In this document: piece by piece, positions 11,230 to 23,812 of the stretch
Layout: each line of letters begins with the position of its first letter
Numbering within the stretch: position 1 is the first letter of the stretch
NCBI GenBank assembly: GCA_029379385.1
Contig: CM055618.1
Span: 5,404,134 to 5,468,133 of the forward strand
Origin: Quillaja saponaria
Lineage: Eukaryota; Streptophyta; Magnoliopsida; Fabales; Quillajaceae
DNA length: 64,000 nt
Direction of reading: 5' to 3'
Notes under the pieces: generated by a model
The model's input: only the letters and a program-made list of their open reading frames with translations
What the model was told of the DNA's origin: nothing
Database searches by the model: none
Translations under genes and position numbers: made by a program

Positions 11230-13740
11230 ATTTAAGAAATTTCAGATAATTGCCGACAATATGCTGTCGGCACTACACTGTTGGTACTAATTACAACCAA
11301 TAGCATGCCTATCGACAATACGTTATCGGCGATAATCTAGTGCTACTGATAGTTATGCTGTCAGAAGTAAGTTTATGTAATTTATGAATAGATTTACCTC
11401 TATGGTTCTTTTTGGATATTTCCTGTTTCTATACAATAAACCTGTTGAAAAAAATTTATAAATTAACTTTGGGTTTTTATATACCAGAACTCACAACAAT
11501 TATTCAAAATAATTATTATTTAACAATTCTGATTCAAAAATCAAAAATATTATTGAAATAATAAAATCTATAACTAGATCCCCAACTTGACATCTGCAGC
11601 ATCATCATCATATGTAGCAACATCATCATCTGTAACATCATCGAACTCCGGCATTACGTTAGCATTGGTATTCGAAACAGTTGAGGCATGCAATACCTGT
11701 TATCATTAGCAAATAAGTAGTTTAGTAATATAATCAAATGAAGTTATAATAATAACAGGAAAATATGTGTGTGTATATATGTAAATAACCATTTTGCCCC
11801 ACATGACCCAAATACACCAAACACGTTAACTTGTTTAGTTTTCTTATCGAATGTCCAAATGAGATTTTGTCTTTTTTCTAGATGTCTTGTTTGACACTAC
11901 AGATGTTGTGGTATGCTTGTCCTAAAGATCTGTAAATGACCATTTTTCTCTCTACGACCCAAAAAAGATTAAGTTTATACTCACATCTTAACTTTTGTAG
12001 TTTTTTTTTATCGGATGTCTAAATGGTATTCTGTTTATTTCTTCAAATCTTATTTGACACTACGGATGCTACGGTATGGTCAGAATTACCCTAAAGATAT
12101 GTAAATGACTTTTTTGCCTTCCACGACCCAAATACACCTAACATGTTAACTCGTATAGATTTTTCATCAGATGTCCAAATGTCATTTTATTTCCTTCTAC
12201 AAATCTTATTTGAGACTACAAATGTTGCAGAATGGTTGATTCATCCTAAAGATCTGTAATTGATCATATTTCCCCCGATGACCCAAAAAAGACTAAGTTT
12301 ACACTACACAACACATTCACATGAGTAGTTTTATCATCGGATGTCCAAATGACATTACATTTCTTTCTACAAGTTTCATTTGACATGCGAACACTGCGGT
12401 ATGGATGAACGGTCCTAAAGATATAGAAATGACCATTTTGACCTTACGACCTAAATACACACAACACGTTAACTTGCGTAGTTTTTTCATTGATGTCCAA
12501 TTGATGTTTTATTTCTTTATACAAGTCTTATTTGACATTACAGATTGTGATATTGTTTGCTCATCCTAAATATGTGTAAATGACTAATTTTGCCTTCACG
12601 ACCAAAAAAGACTAAGTTTTCACACACAACACGTTAACTTGCGTAGATTTTTCATCGGATGTCCAAATGACATTCCTTTTCTTTCTACAAGTTTATTTGA
12701 CACTATGGACGCTGCTGATATGGATGAATCATCCTAAAGATGTGTACTTGACCATTTTGACCCCACAACGTGAATGTACGCAACACGTTAACTAGTGTAG
12801 TTTTTTAATTAGATGTCCAAATTACATTATATTTCTTTATACAAGTCTTATTTGACACTATAGACATCGTGGCATTGTCTGCTCATCCTAAATATGTCTA
12901 AATGACTACTGTTCCATTCACGACCCAAAAGAGAATAAGTTTTCATTCACAACACATTAACTTGCGTGTTATGTCCAAATAACATTGTATTTCTTTCTGC
13001 AAGTCTTATTTGACTCTACAGATGCTACTGTATGGTCGCCTTATCCTATAAGAGGAGGAAATGACTTTTTTCCTTATGACCCAAATACACAGCACATTAA
13101 CTCACGTAGTTTTTTCATCAAATGTGGAAATAAAGTTACGTTTCTTTATACAAGTCTTAATTGACACTATGGATGTTGTGGTGTGATCGGTTAGTTTAGA
13201 AGATGTGTAAATGACCATTTTATCCACCACAACCCAAAAAAGACTAATTGTACATGCGTAGCACATAAATTTGTGTATATTTTTCATTGATTGTCCAAAT
13301 GATGTTCTGTTTCTTTTTACACGTCTTATTTAACACTACATATGTTGTAATATGGATGGCTCACCCTGAAGATGTGTAAATGGCCATTTTCCCCCATGAC
13401 TCAAATACACATACGACATTAAATTATGTAGTCTTTTTCATCAAATGTCCAAATGATGTTCCATTTCTTTCTAGAAGTCTTATTTGATACTTTGGACATT
13501 ACGGTATGGTCGGCTAATTGTAAAGATGTTTACATGACCCTTTTATCCTCTACGATCCAAAAAAGACTAAGTTTACACACATGTTAACTTGCGTAGTTTT
13601 TTTATCAGATGTTAAAATGGCATTTCATTTCTTTTTTCAAGTCTTATTTTACATTACACATTATACAGTATGGTCGCCTTGTCCTAAAAATGTTTAAATG
13701 ACCATGTTTACCACTACAACCCAAAAAAGGCTAAGTTTAT
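11230..13740 (-). mobile_element. CACTA-like transposon derivative (partial)
   Basis: The left part (about 11250-11370) carries short inverted motifs (GCCGACAATATGCTGTCGGC, then ATCGACAATACGTTATCGGC) like the subterminal repeats of CACTA elements. A minus-strand exon follows at 11574-11698: a plausible splice acceptor (TGATAACAG), an acidic tail (EFDDVTDDD, YDDDAADVKLGI) and a stop. A long tandem array (11770-13740) lies where the intron upstream of this last exon would be. The definite CACTA element at 45255 has the same order: subterminal repeats, last exon, tandem array, transposase. No clean CACTA terminus or Tnp2 sequence is seen here, so the assignment is by analogy. Confidence 0.5.
11770..13740. 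repeat. Tandem array of alternating ~152/~167-bp monomers
   Basis: About 13 degenerate monomers share a framework: TGTCCAAATG, then TTTCTTTCTACAAGTCTTATT, then GACACTAC, then CCTAAAGATGTGTAAATGAC, then GACCCAAA. Two monomer types alternate. One continues GACCCAAATACAC and the other GACCCAAAAAAGACTAAG. Marker positions (approximate): 11786, 11939, 12105, 12257, 12427, 12578, 12748, 12900, 13059, 13210, 13379, 13530, 13695. The spacing alternates about 152 and 167, giving a dimer of about 320 bp. The array at 46087 uses the same framework. Confidence 0.85.
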
Positions 13741-13839
13741 CTTTTGTTGTCAACATGGATTTCTGACTCTAGATACTAAACCATTCCTTTACACACCACA
13801 TATATAAGAGATATTTCAACACTAACACTTTGATAATTT

Positions 13840-14132
13840 CTTATTCCTTTATTTGCTCATAATCTTATATCTCATGGTAAATTTATTGATCATGGTTGTA
13901 AAATTACATTTATTTCTTATGGTTCCATTGTTTAGGACAACCAAACATGGAAGGTAGTTGGAACAGGGCATAAGGTACTAAATCATCTTCATCTTCTGTC
14001 CACTTCCTTTACTGCTTCACCCATCTTCTAGAAGAAAAATTTCCAAACTTAGTGTCCATGTAGGGTTGGCCCATGTCCTCTCAAACTTAAAGAGTAAGGT
14101 TAAAGTATTCCCCCCATCAAGTTAGATATAAC
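13840..14132 (+). pseudogene. Copia GAG-pre-integrase fragment (left part of split copia)
   Basis: The + frame reads AHNLISHGKFIDHGCKITFI, then QTWKVVGTGHKV (after a stop) and, further on, VGLAHVLSNLKSK after a frame change. These match the stretch that precedes the zinc finger of copia integrase. It ends exactly where the Athila-type solo LTR begins at 14133, and copia sequence in the correct order resumes near 16720. Protease and gag of this element are not recognised upstream. Confidence 0.55.
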
Positions 14133-15594
14133 TGATATGTCAATGAAATAGAATTATTTTACATCATTTTAATCATTTAAATTGGCTATGTTTTTGAGTT
14201 TTACTTTACAATTGTCTGATCTTTAGTTTATTTTATAGTTTAGTCTTTATCGTATTAGGATGTTGATTTTAGGATAATGTTCTTAGGATTTAGGATTTGA
14301 ATAAGTGTTTTATTCATTATTAAGTTGGTTTGTGTGTTTCGAAGGTATAGTGAAAAAATAAGCCTTATTTGAAGTCAAATTTTAAAAGAATTAGGATTCT
14401 AGCTCATTGAAGGCCGTGGCCTTGGGAAAGCAAGGCTGCAACATTGAAAAATTAAATTAAAAATGACCAAACAGAGGCTCTAGTACCATGGCACTAGAAA
14501 CATTGGGCAAGAACAAGATCAGGGGGCCATAGAGCCGGAATTTGGTTACCACGACCCCAAAAATAGAGGCCAAGGTGCTGCAACATCTAGAAAGGGTAAC
14601 GGCCACTCTAGTAGAGTCAGGCTTTGCCCAAAAGTTCTCAGATGTGGTGACCGCAACATTTGAAACTTATAACAAAGGAAAGGGTTTGAGATTCAAAACA
14701 CATAATTAAAATAAGTTTGTTTTTGTTTTTTAGGGGAAGGGGGATGCCAAACTCGAACTTGAACCTGGAATTTAGGGGAGGGGGAAGGTGTTATTGGACC
14801 ATAAAAGTCTTGGCATAATTAAACTATGTAATTCTGGAGATTAAGAAGCCATCAAGAGTGCAACAATGCAAGAGGAGATTGAATAATTGAAGATTGAAGA
14901 CTGATAACCTTCTAGTTTTCTCTTGTTCTTTAATCTTTTAGTTATACTTGTATTTGCTTTCATGGTAAACTTATTAGAGTTTTTGGTTACAGTATGTAGC
15001 ATGAACTAAATTAGTCCTACGATCGTAGTGGAACTTAACATGTAATTTAGGTAATTCTATTTATCGATTGCTTAAGTTTTGGTATTTGAATTGTTTATTT
15101 CATTATTTGCTTAATGTTTCTAATTGTTTGTTCACCAATTAGATTAATATTACCTAGATTAAATAGTATTTGTAGAATTCATTCGCTCAATTGTTTAATT
15201 TGATTCGTGTGTAGAATAGGAATATACCTGTATGCCTCATGTAGCCAAATAGGTTTAATATTAATGAATCTTGCTTAATTTTATTCTCATAAGAATATAG
15301 TGAACTGATTAAATGAGTGATTAGCATAAGAAATTTGGAAGATACTTAAAATTGATTTAGAACCTTAGGTTAACAACTTCCTACCATAACTAAGTAAAAG
15401 ATAATAGAAACAATTCAAGTGAAGTGTTAAGGGAAATTGTATTCCTAGGCTTTTCTCCATTATATTTTACAGTTTAATTTGGCATTCTTTCTTTCTAGCA
15501 ATTAACAAATTATTAGTAGTAATTCCTCGTGAGATCGACACTCTACTTTGCTCTATGTTACTTTTTACGATACGTGCACTTGCTAATAAAATCA
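14133..15594 (+). mobile_element. Athila-type solo LTR
   Basis: This 1,462-bp segment parallels the 1,465-bp 5' LTR at 53687-55151 from end to end. The start is TGATATGTC versus TGATAACTC, with AAATAGA and TTATTT close by. The middle shares GCTTAATGTTTCTAATT and CACCAATTAGATT. The end shares ATTCCTCGTGAGATCGACAC and ACGATACGTGCACTTGC. No primer binding site follows the end and no PPT precedes the start. The 5-mers around it are ATAAC and ACAAC, a 4/5 match to a target duplication. It is therefore read as a solo LTR left by LTR-LTR recombination, inserted into the copia element. Confidence 0.75.
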
Positions 15595-16640
15595 ACAACA
15601 ATACATCAAATTTTGAATTTTAGTGCATATAGTAAAATTTGAATTATGAGTTGTAATTTAATTGATTTGGGACCTAATTGAATAAGGGGGTAATAATAAG
15701 TGCTTAACAGAGAAATTTATTTAATGCCTAAAACTTCAAAGTTTAAGACATAATTGAAAATGACCTGAATTATAAAAAGTTGAATTTGAAATAGGACAAT
15801 CAGAGGGACCAAATTAAAAATACAATATGGACTAAATTGAACAAACAGAAAATGTGTGGGATGAAAAGGAAAAAAAAGAAAATAAGAAATAAAAGGAAAA
15901 AAAGGAAAAAAAACACTGAGAGAGACACAAAGAGCAATTGTCAGATAAGGGAGAAGGGAAGAGAGGAATTGCAGCTAGGTCATTTTTCAAAGGTTGCAAC
16001 TGTAGGGGAAAACGAAATGAAACTCAAAAGGAAGGGAAACAACTAATTTTGCTAAGAAAAGAGGTAGGTAGTTGTTGGGACTTTGATAGGGTTTGAAAAA
16101 AAAGGGATTTTATGTGTGGATGGGTTAAAAATATGAATTTTGGGTATTAAGACATTGTTTTGCTTGTGGAATTTTAGTTTAAAGGGATTCTTGTGAAGTG
16201 AGTAGTTATGGGTTAATATTTAAAATTGAATTTGAGAATCTATGTTTAAGAAACTGAAATTGTTATTGAATGAAGATGCATTTTTTAGAATACCATAAGG
16301 GATTGATGGGTGAAGAATGGGGTTAAGAAAATCATAATTTGGGTACTAGTCTCGGGTTGATGATGTAAAACGGGTGTGTGTTGAATGAAAAGGTTACTAG
16401 GCTAGGGATGGATAATCAAGTGGAAATATAAATTAATTAGGATAAATTGGAGGAGGATTGTACTGAAATTTAAGTAGGCAACTGTGAGGGTGCTATTTAT
16501 GTCTCAGGGTATTATAAGACAAACAAATGTAAGTGTGTCTTTGGGTGTGCTGTTTATTTCAATTTTATTTTAAACATTAAAAATATTTTCAATTAAAACA
16601 ATATTAAAGTCTTTTGGAAAACTTTTGAAAATACTTTGCA
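15595..16640 (+). other. LTR-like insertion between copia fragments
   Basis: No coding trace. GGACCTAATTGAATAAGG, GGGACCAAATTAAAAATAC and GGACTAAATTGAAC, followed by a purine-rich leader (15840-16040), resemble the U3 part of plant chromovirus LTRs in + orientation. Ends and target duplication were not found. It separates the two halves of the copia element together with the preceding solo LTR. Confidence 0.35.
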
Positions 16641-16650
16641 AAATTTTGAA

Positions 16651-16730
16651 ATGGTTAGTTGTGTTTTATGTCATGCCTTATTATCTAAATTTTATCCTCT
16701 TGTTTTCTAATGGTTAGTTGTGTTTTATGT
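16651..16730. repeat. 22-bp direct repeat, 58 bp apart
   Basis: ATGGTTAGTTGTGTTTTATG followed by TC occurs at 16651-16672 and again at 16709-16730, immediately before recognisable copia integrase sequence resumes. It may be a local duplication at an insertion edge. Confidence 0.7.
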
Positions 16731-19255
16731 CTATTTCTGATTTTCATTGTCTTCCATATCAGATAACTAAACAATCAAAACTACATTCGAATAATAGTGA
16801 ATCAATAGAAAAATATATTTTGGTTTAGTCCATTCTATTGTATGGGGATTGTCCCTAATTCTTATATTTAAGGGTGGTATCAATATTTTTATAATTTTTT
16901 TTATGATTATTCTCATTGTAAATTTATCTTTTGAAAAACATATCTAAATTATTAGTTATTTACTCAAACTTCACTAAAATGGTTTATACTCAGTTCACCC
17001 ACACCATTAAAATTTTTCAATATGATAATGCAAAAAAATATACAACTTCCTTTTTAAACTTACTAGAACGAGAGGGTACTCTTCCTCAAACACTTGTGTT
17101 GATATTTTTGAAAAAAAATAGTTTAACCAAACATAAACACTGACACATTATTGAGAGAACAAATGCTTTAATGCATTATTTTTTCCTTCTTGAGTTCCTT
17201 TAAGGGGAAGTTGCTCTCACCGTAGTCTATATTATCAATTGCACTCCTTCTACTGTTTTTAGAAATTCTCCTATGAATGTTCCATGTTAGTCCAAATTAT
17301 AGTATTTTACATGTTTGTTTTGTTCAACTTAATCATATGAGAGAAACAAATTACAGTCTTAATCTCATATTGCTATTTTATTGGGTATTTCACATGATAG
17401 AAAGAGTATCATTGTTATAATCCTAACTCTAAAAGATTAAGGGTTTCCCACCATGTTGTTTTTCTAGAAGGATGTGTTCACACTCATATGTTTTCTTTTC
17501 TAGTCCACAACCTTTGTTGGAAAACCTAATTAATTACCTGCTGATATGCTTCCTCAAACTATGGCTCCCAGTCTCCCTTCCCTGCCCATGTCTGGATCTA
17601 CTCCACCACTATTATCTCTTCCGTATCTTGCACCTATGGGTTGTACTTCTTTTTCTAGGGTAATCAAACCCAATGTTCTTTGCAAAGATTATCATTTTGA
17701 TTTTACTCTTGCCGCTTTTCAAGAACCTACTACTTAAGAAGCTTCTAGTGACCCTATTTGGAAAAAAGTTATGAATAAAGAGTTAGATGCATTCATTAAA
17801 ACTAACACTTAGGATTTAGTTGATCACTTCTAGTAAATATAATATGGGTTGCAAATGGGTGCACAAGATTAAGACTCATGAATATCATAGAGTGATAAAT
17901 GCTATAAGGCACAATTTCTCAAAGGTTCATGTATGAATATGGTATTGATTATAAGGTGACCTTTGCTCTTGTTGTTCTTCTCAATTTGGTACAGGCTTTT
18001 ATTGTTGTTGTTTTTGTTTGCAAATGGTCTTTTTTTTTCATGTGGATGTCAAAAATGTCTTTCTTAGAGGCTAATGGAGGAGATATACACGAAACCTCCA
18101 CCTAGATATTATCATTCTCCACATCAGGAGTGTTGAATTCATAAGGCATATGGCCACAAATAGGCTTCTCAGTTTTGGTTCCCGAAATTTAGTTTTGTCT
18201 TGACATTGCTCAAATTCTCTTTTAGTTGTTATGATTTAGCTCTCTTTTGTTGGCATATTGGTTTTGGTTTGAGGTCTTTCTATATGTGGATGACATGATT
18301 ACCATAAGCAATGACACTTAGGGCATTCATAAGCTCTAACATTTTCTGAGCCAATAATTTGAGATGAAATATCTTTAAAAACTATGTTATTTTCATGGTG
18401 TTGAGGTTAATTCCAATCAAACTCGTTATTTTCTCTCTGAGGCCAAATATGACTTGATTTCTAAGTAAGGCATTTATGACAGTGACACTGCCATGTCACC
18501 CATGGAAGAAAATTAAGAGGATAGTATGTTGATAGTTGAACCTCATTGAAATCCTACTCTCTATCGTTTACTAATCAAAAACTTGATCTATCTTACTGTT
18601 ACTTGACCAGAAAGTACATATGCAACTCATCGACTTAGTTAGTCTATGTCTTCTCTCTCTTTAATTTATTAAATTGCAATTCTTTGGATCCTGAGATACG
18701 TTAAAGCACTATCTTTACAGTTCTTCAACTTCCTCCCTCTAGCTTATTACATTCTCTGATGCAAGCTAGGGACGAGATCTTTTAGATAGATTGTTTTCTA
18801 CTGGTTTTTGTTTTTTTTTTAATTATTATTATTATTTCTATTCTTTTATTGCCTAGCGAAGTAAAAAACAAGTTATTGTATCTGGTTCCATCATTGAATC
18901 TTGAATATTAAGCTATTATAGTCACCACCACTAAGTTAGTCTGATTACGATGGCTACTAGGAGACATAAATATATCTTTTGATTCTATTTTGTTTTTAGC
19001 TTTCCTTATTCACTGTGATAGTCAGAGTATTATTCAACTTATGCATAATGATGTTTTACATCTAATGACGAATCACATTAAGATTGATTGTCATAGCACA
19101 CGCACCCATCTTACTCATGGTACTCTCTAATTCATTCATGTTCCATCTTCGAACCAGTTTACAGATAAGGTTTATTCCAAGTCACAACATCCATATGAGC
19201 CATTTGAAATATCTTTCTTTGATTTCAGAACACAAGAAAAGATCCATTTACATCT
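16720..19255 (+). pseudogene. Copia polyprotein: integrase, reverse transcriptase, RNase H
   Basis: The + strand carries, in copia order, the end of the integrase zinc-finger region (FHCLPYQ, TKQSKLHSNNSES; about 16740-16800) and the integrase core (IYSNFTKMVYTQFTHTIKIF, YDNAKKYTT; 16950-17050). A GEVALTVVYIIN segment follows near 17200. The reverse transcriptase begins near 17750 (MNKELDAFIKTNT, KYNIGCKWVHKIKTHEYH, VDVKNVFLRG), with an intact YVDD motif at 18283-18294. RNase H runs from about 18550 (NPTLYRLL, LIYLTVT, FSTGFCFF, SKKQVIVSGS, HIKIDCH). Integrase before RT is diagnostic for copia. Many stops and frameshifts make it non-coding. Its PPT and LTR start appear at 20355-20370. Confidence 0.85.
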
Positions 19256-19299
19256 ATAATTTATATCTATATCTAGATAAGATATATATCTAAAATAGA

Positions 19300-20312
<1,013 letters not shown>

Positions 20313-20354
20313 ATGAATGCATTTTCTACAAAAGTCATTCTCTAGTTAACCTCC

Positions 20355-20600
20355 TTGAGTTTGAGGGGTTGTTAGAGTCAATAAGTTGTTATTTTACTCT
20401 TATAATCATTAGGCTAGAATATCTCTGATTGATTGCTTAATTGTATGATAATCAGCTCTATAGGTACATGCTTTCTCTTTCGTAAATTAGTATCATCATT
20501 GCACACGTGTGTTTAAATATTTTATTTTATTTTATTGTAAATGCTTAAAAAAAATTTCATCCTAAAAGCAAAATTAAATTATCCTAAAAATTAAATCAAA
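20355..20600 (+). repeat. Copia polypurine tract and start of 3' LTR
   Basis: TTGAGTTTGAGGGGT (20355-20369) followed by TGTTAGAGTC (20370) is the standard copia PPT-LTR junction. The preceding reading frame (SLVNLLEFEG) looks like the last codons of a copia polyprotein. This is the expected 3' end for the pol remnant at 16720-19255. The LTR's own end is not clear; the recognisable part fades after about 20600. Confidence 0.6.
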
Positions 20601-22330
20601 TAAATAATCATAAAAGAGTTCTTAGAATTATATGACAATCTCCTTTCAATTTCATTGATTGATTCAGTCTAACATGTAGATGAATAAAAGGGTGAATGTG
20701 AAAGAGTGCAATAAGATGGAATAACTGATTTAGAAGAAAAATAAGAATTTTTTAAGAATAAAATTGTGTGAGTAGTGGGTAGTTATTTTTGTTTTCCTTT
20801 TAAATTGATTGTTTTTGTAAAATGACATAAAAAACCTCTCTATATGAAAAGAAGAATAATTGAATACATGAATATTATATCACACTTTTAGTTAACAATT
20901 AGGCTAAAACTTAAGTGAACACCATAAAAGTGTTTAACTTTTTAATATAATATAGATATATTAAAATACACGGAATGAAGAACTTCTTTATGATTCTAAC
21001 TAAGATTAAGGTTATAGTTTCAATGTTACACGATATAACCCAAATATACTCTAAACTACATTTTACATTTTTAAAAATAAAGTGAGCTAATTCTATGCCA
21101 TAAAGAAACTATCAACTCAAATTTCGATGCATCATAACTAAATATTCTCTTGCAATCCAGATCTCACACAATCGATTTAATGTAAGGTAGTATATTCCAT
21201 CCACTGATTTGTCGGTATCTAGTATAGTTCCATTCTCCAATAAAGTACAACGAAATTGTTGTATTACAATAAATACATATTATGTCAATAGGTTATTACT
21301 CTAATTACACAGCAATTGTGGTTGAAGGAAAACAAAATTTCAAGTTTGAGTAACAATATCGAAATTATATATGAAAAAATTAGTTAATAGGCTTCCCTTA
21401 TTAGTATACAATTTTCTTTCCTAAGTTCTAAAAATATAATAAGAGTAGATTAGACACATTGTTTAATATAAAAAAGATACTTATTCGGATCAACAAATCT
21501 AGGATATTCAGGTGTTTATATGTATATATATATATATATGTTAAACCAATAGTTTTTATATATTTTGGCAGCCAAACCTTTTATGTGCTTCATATCATGT
21601 TATAATTAAAGCTTGCATGTAATTCATATGCTGCAACTTCAGTACTAATCCATTATCAGTATTTATTTTCTTTCTTTTTTTCGTTTTAGATAATGCAACC
21701 AAAGAGAAGGCAAAGATTGGTTTACAGGTCACAGCTTACTTAATTATAACTTCAACAAGACAAAAAAAACATGATTTACTACTGATCATAATGCCTTACA
21801 GGTCACAACTTGCCTAATTATAACTTCAACCAAGGAGTATAATTCTCAAAACTTCAAATATAGAATCAAGCCTTCATGCCCAAGTACTATATCATGAAAA
21901 CTAGTACTTAAATAGTTAATGGTTAGTTGTAATAACACTTTATTAGTATCTAATGCATGCAATAAATACTAATTATGCATTCTTTATTATAATGTTTAAA
22001 TGGGATTTAATATAATGATATATAAAGTCCTTAAAATAAATATTGTGTATGTATAATTATAATATTGATCATAATTATGAGATATGACATACATAAATTA
22101 TTATTCTAAAAGTATTTCTAGTCAATGAATTATCAAAAAAAGGGATATTGATGATTTTTTGAGACTAGCATATGTTGTGTAATTCTCTTATAAAGAGAGT
22201 AGTGATCTTATAAATTATAAGCATAGAGGTGCTGAGATAAAATATGGGCACTTGTTAGTTGAACAAGGACACTGAATTAACCTAACAAGAAAAATCATGT
22301 GAAGTCTTTACTCACGTGTCAATGGAAGTT
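20601..22330. other. AT-rich stretch with small repeats
   Basis: No gene recognised. A (TA)n run lies near 21525-21540. The remainder is AT-rich and may include the rest of the copia LTR. Confidence 0.35.
21719..21836. repeat. Short tandem duplication (~78-bp period)
   Basis: TTACAGGTCACAGCTTACTT with AATTATAACTTCAAC occurs at about 21720 and again, as TTACAGGTCACAACTTGCCT with AATTATAACTTCAAC, at about 21797. Confidence 0.75.
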
Positions 22331-22337
22331 CTCAAAG

Positions 22338-23812
22338 TGTTAGTGTTGAAAGTGATCATTTGACTTAAGATCATCTTATTATCTTATATGTGAATCTATG
22401 TGTTTTGATATCATCCCCTTTATCCTGCAATAAGGATAATACATAGGTGATTATTGGACATGTAGTGAAGCATATGAAGGTAGATAAATGATAAACAAAG
22501 AATTCATCATCCTCAGTAAAAAAAACAAATATCTCATAGCCTTTTGGAATAAGTATGTCTTGTTTTAAGAATCTTTGCAAAGTGAAATAAATTAAAGAAA
22601 GTGTGTTATTGAATCTCTTTGAGAAACAAAACGTAAGCTTGGTTTTAATTACAAATGGATACAGACAAAGATAGGGTTGATACTAGAGTCCATGCCTTGT
22701 GTCTATCTCAGATATGTTTGATAAAAGAATTGAAGTACACAGTAACCAAGCACTGAAAGATTTGATCAATGATCTTAACTTTCCTTGTACTTGGGTGGTC
22801 ATGATACATTGCTAAATATCAATCTTGATTTATGAATGTTGGTTGGTTTGGCAAAACCAAAGTTAAATTAAAAGTGTTTTAATTCAACCATATTTCTTAG
22901 GAAGTATCCAATTACATTTATTGCCAACGTACAGGAGAGCCTAATGGGTTACACACTTTAATTGACTTAGGTTAAGAACCTAGAAGGATTAATGGACTCT
23001 TTGAATTAATAGTTAACTTCCAAGCAGAAAAGGGAAAAAAGGTAATTGTAACCTTACATATATGGAAAGACTTGTTTTCTTGAAAGTTAAAAAAAAGTCT
23101 AAAGGGATCTTAATTGGATTTGGAATCCTAATCGGATTTAGGCCACTTGTAATCTAAAGGTCCATTAGTAATCATAATAGGACTATGGATTACTAAAGGT
23201 ATTTTGGCCCTTAGGCCTTAGGCTTTAGGTATAATGAAATCCTAAACAAAGAATAAATATAAGTGCTTAAGCCCTAGCCGTCCCTAAGGTTATTACAAGC
23301 AAGCAACAATGTGGTTATAAGTGGTATTCAGCCTTTTAAGAGATTGTGAGCAAGAAGAGTTCTTGAAATCTCTTCCTTTAGTCGTGATCCCCTTTGTTGA
23401 AGCAAAATCATTTTTGCTTCAAGAACGATCCTCTATTAGCTATTCAACCAAGTGGAAGCTAGCATGTATCCTAAGGATGAATCAACTCATTCGAATCTTT
23501 TTCAAAAGGGTAAAGGTTTTTAACCATCAATTGTTAATTCATTAAAGTCTTATTCATTTGAATAACTTACTAATCATTGGTCATACTTTGTGTTTGATTG
23601 GCAAAATCGATTTGACAATTTGTGAAGGAGCTCCAAGGATTCCTACTAAACAATCAAACTAGTTTCGTGAGGAAAGCTTTAAGAGGTTAGTTTAATCTTT
23701 TGCTTTTGTAATATATGTATATTTAATTGAATACATAAGTTCTTGGTTAGGAAAAATTTTAATTTCGCTACATATACATATAATTCATGACCCTATATTT
23801 CCCAACACATTC
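22338..23812 (+). mobile_element. Probable LTR (solo or isolated), about 1.47 kb
   Basis: A candidate start TGTTAGTGTTGAAAG (near 22338) and a candidate end TTTCCCAACA (23812) would give matching TGTT/AACA ends. A promoter-like AGAATAAATATAAG lies at about 23250, and the downstream leader-like sequence is typical of a retrotransposon LTR. Neither a primer binding site nor a clean target duplication was found, so the boundaries are tentative. Confidence 0.4.

Noticed and set aside
11250..11370. Hairpin-like GCCGACAAT...GTCGGC motifs as a CRISPR or small-RNA locus
   Set aside because: The short inverted words fit transposon subterminal repeats; there are no regular spacers and the genome is that of a plant.
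15837..16046. Lysine-rich + strand ORF of 69 codons
   Set aside because: Produced by a purine-rich tract in an LTR-like leader; low-complexity composition.
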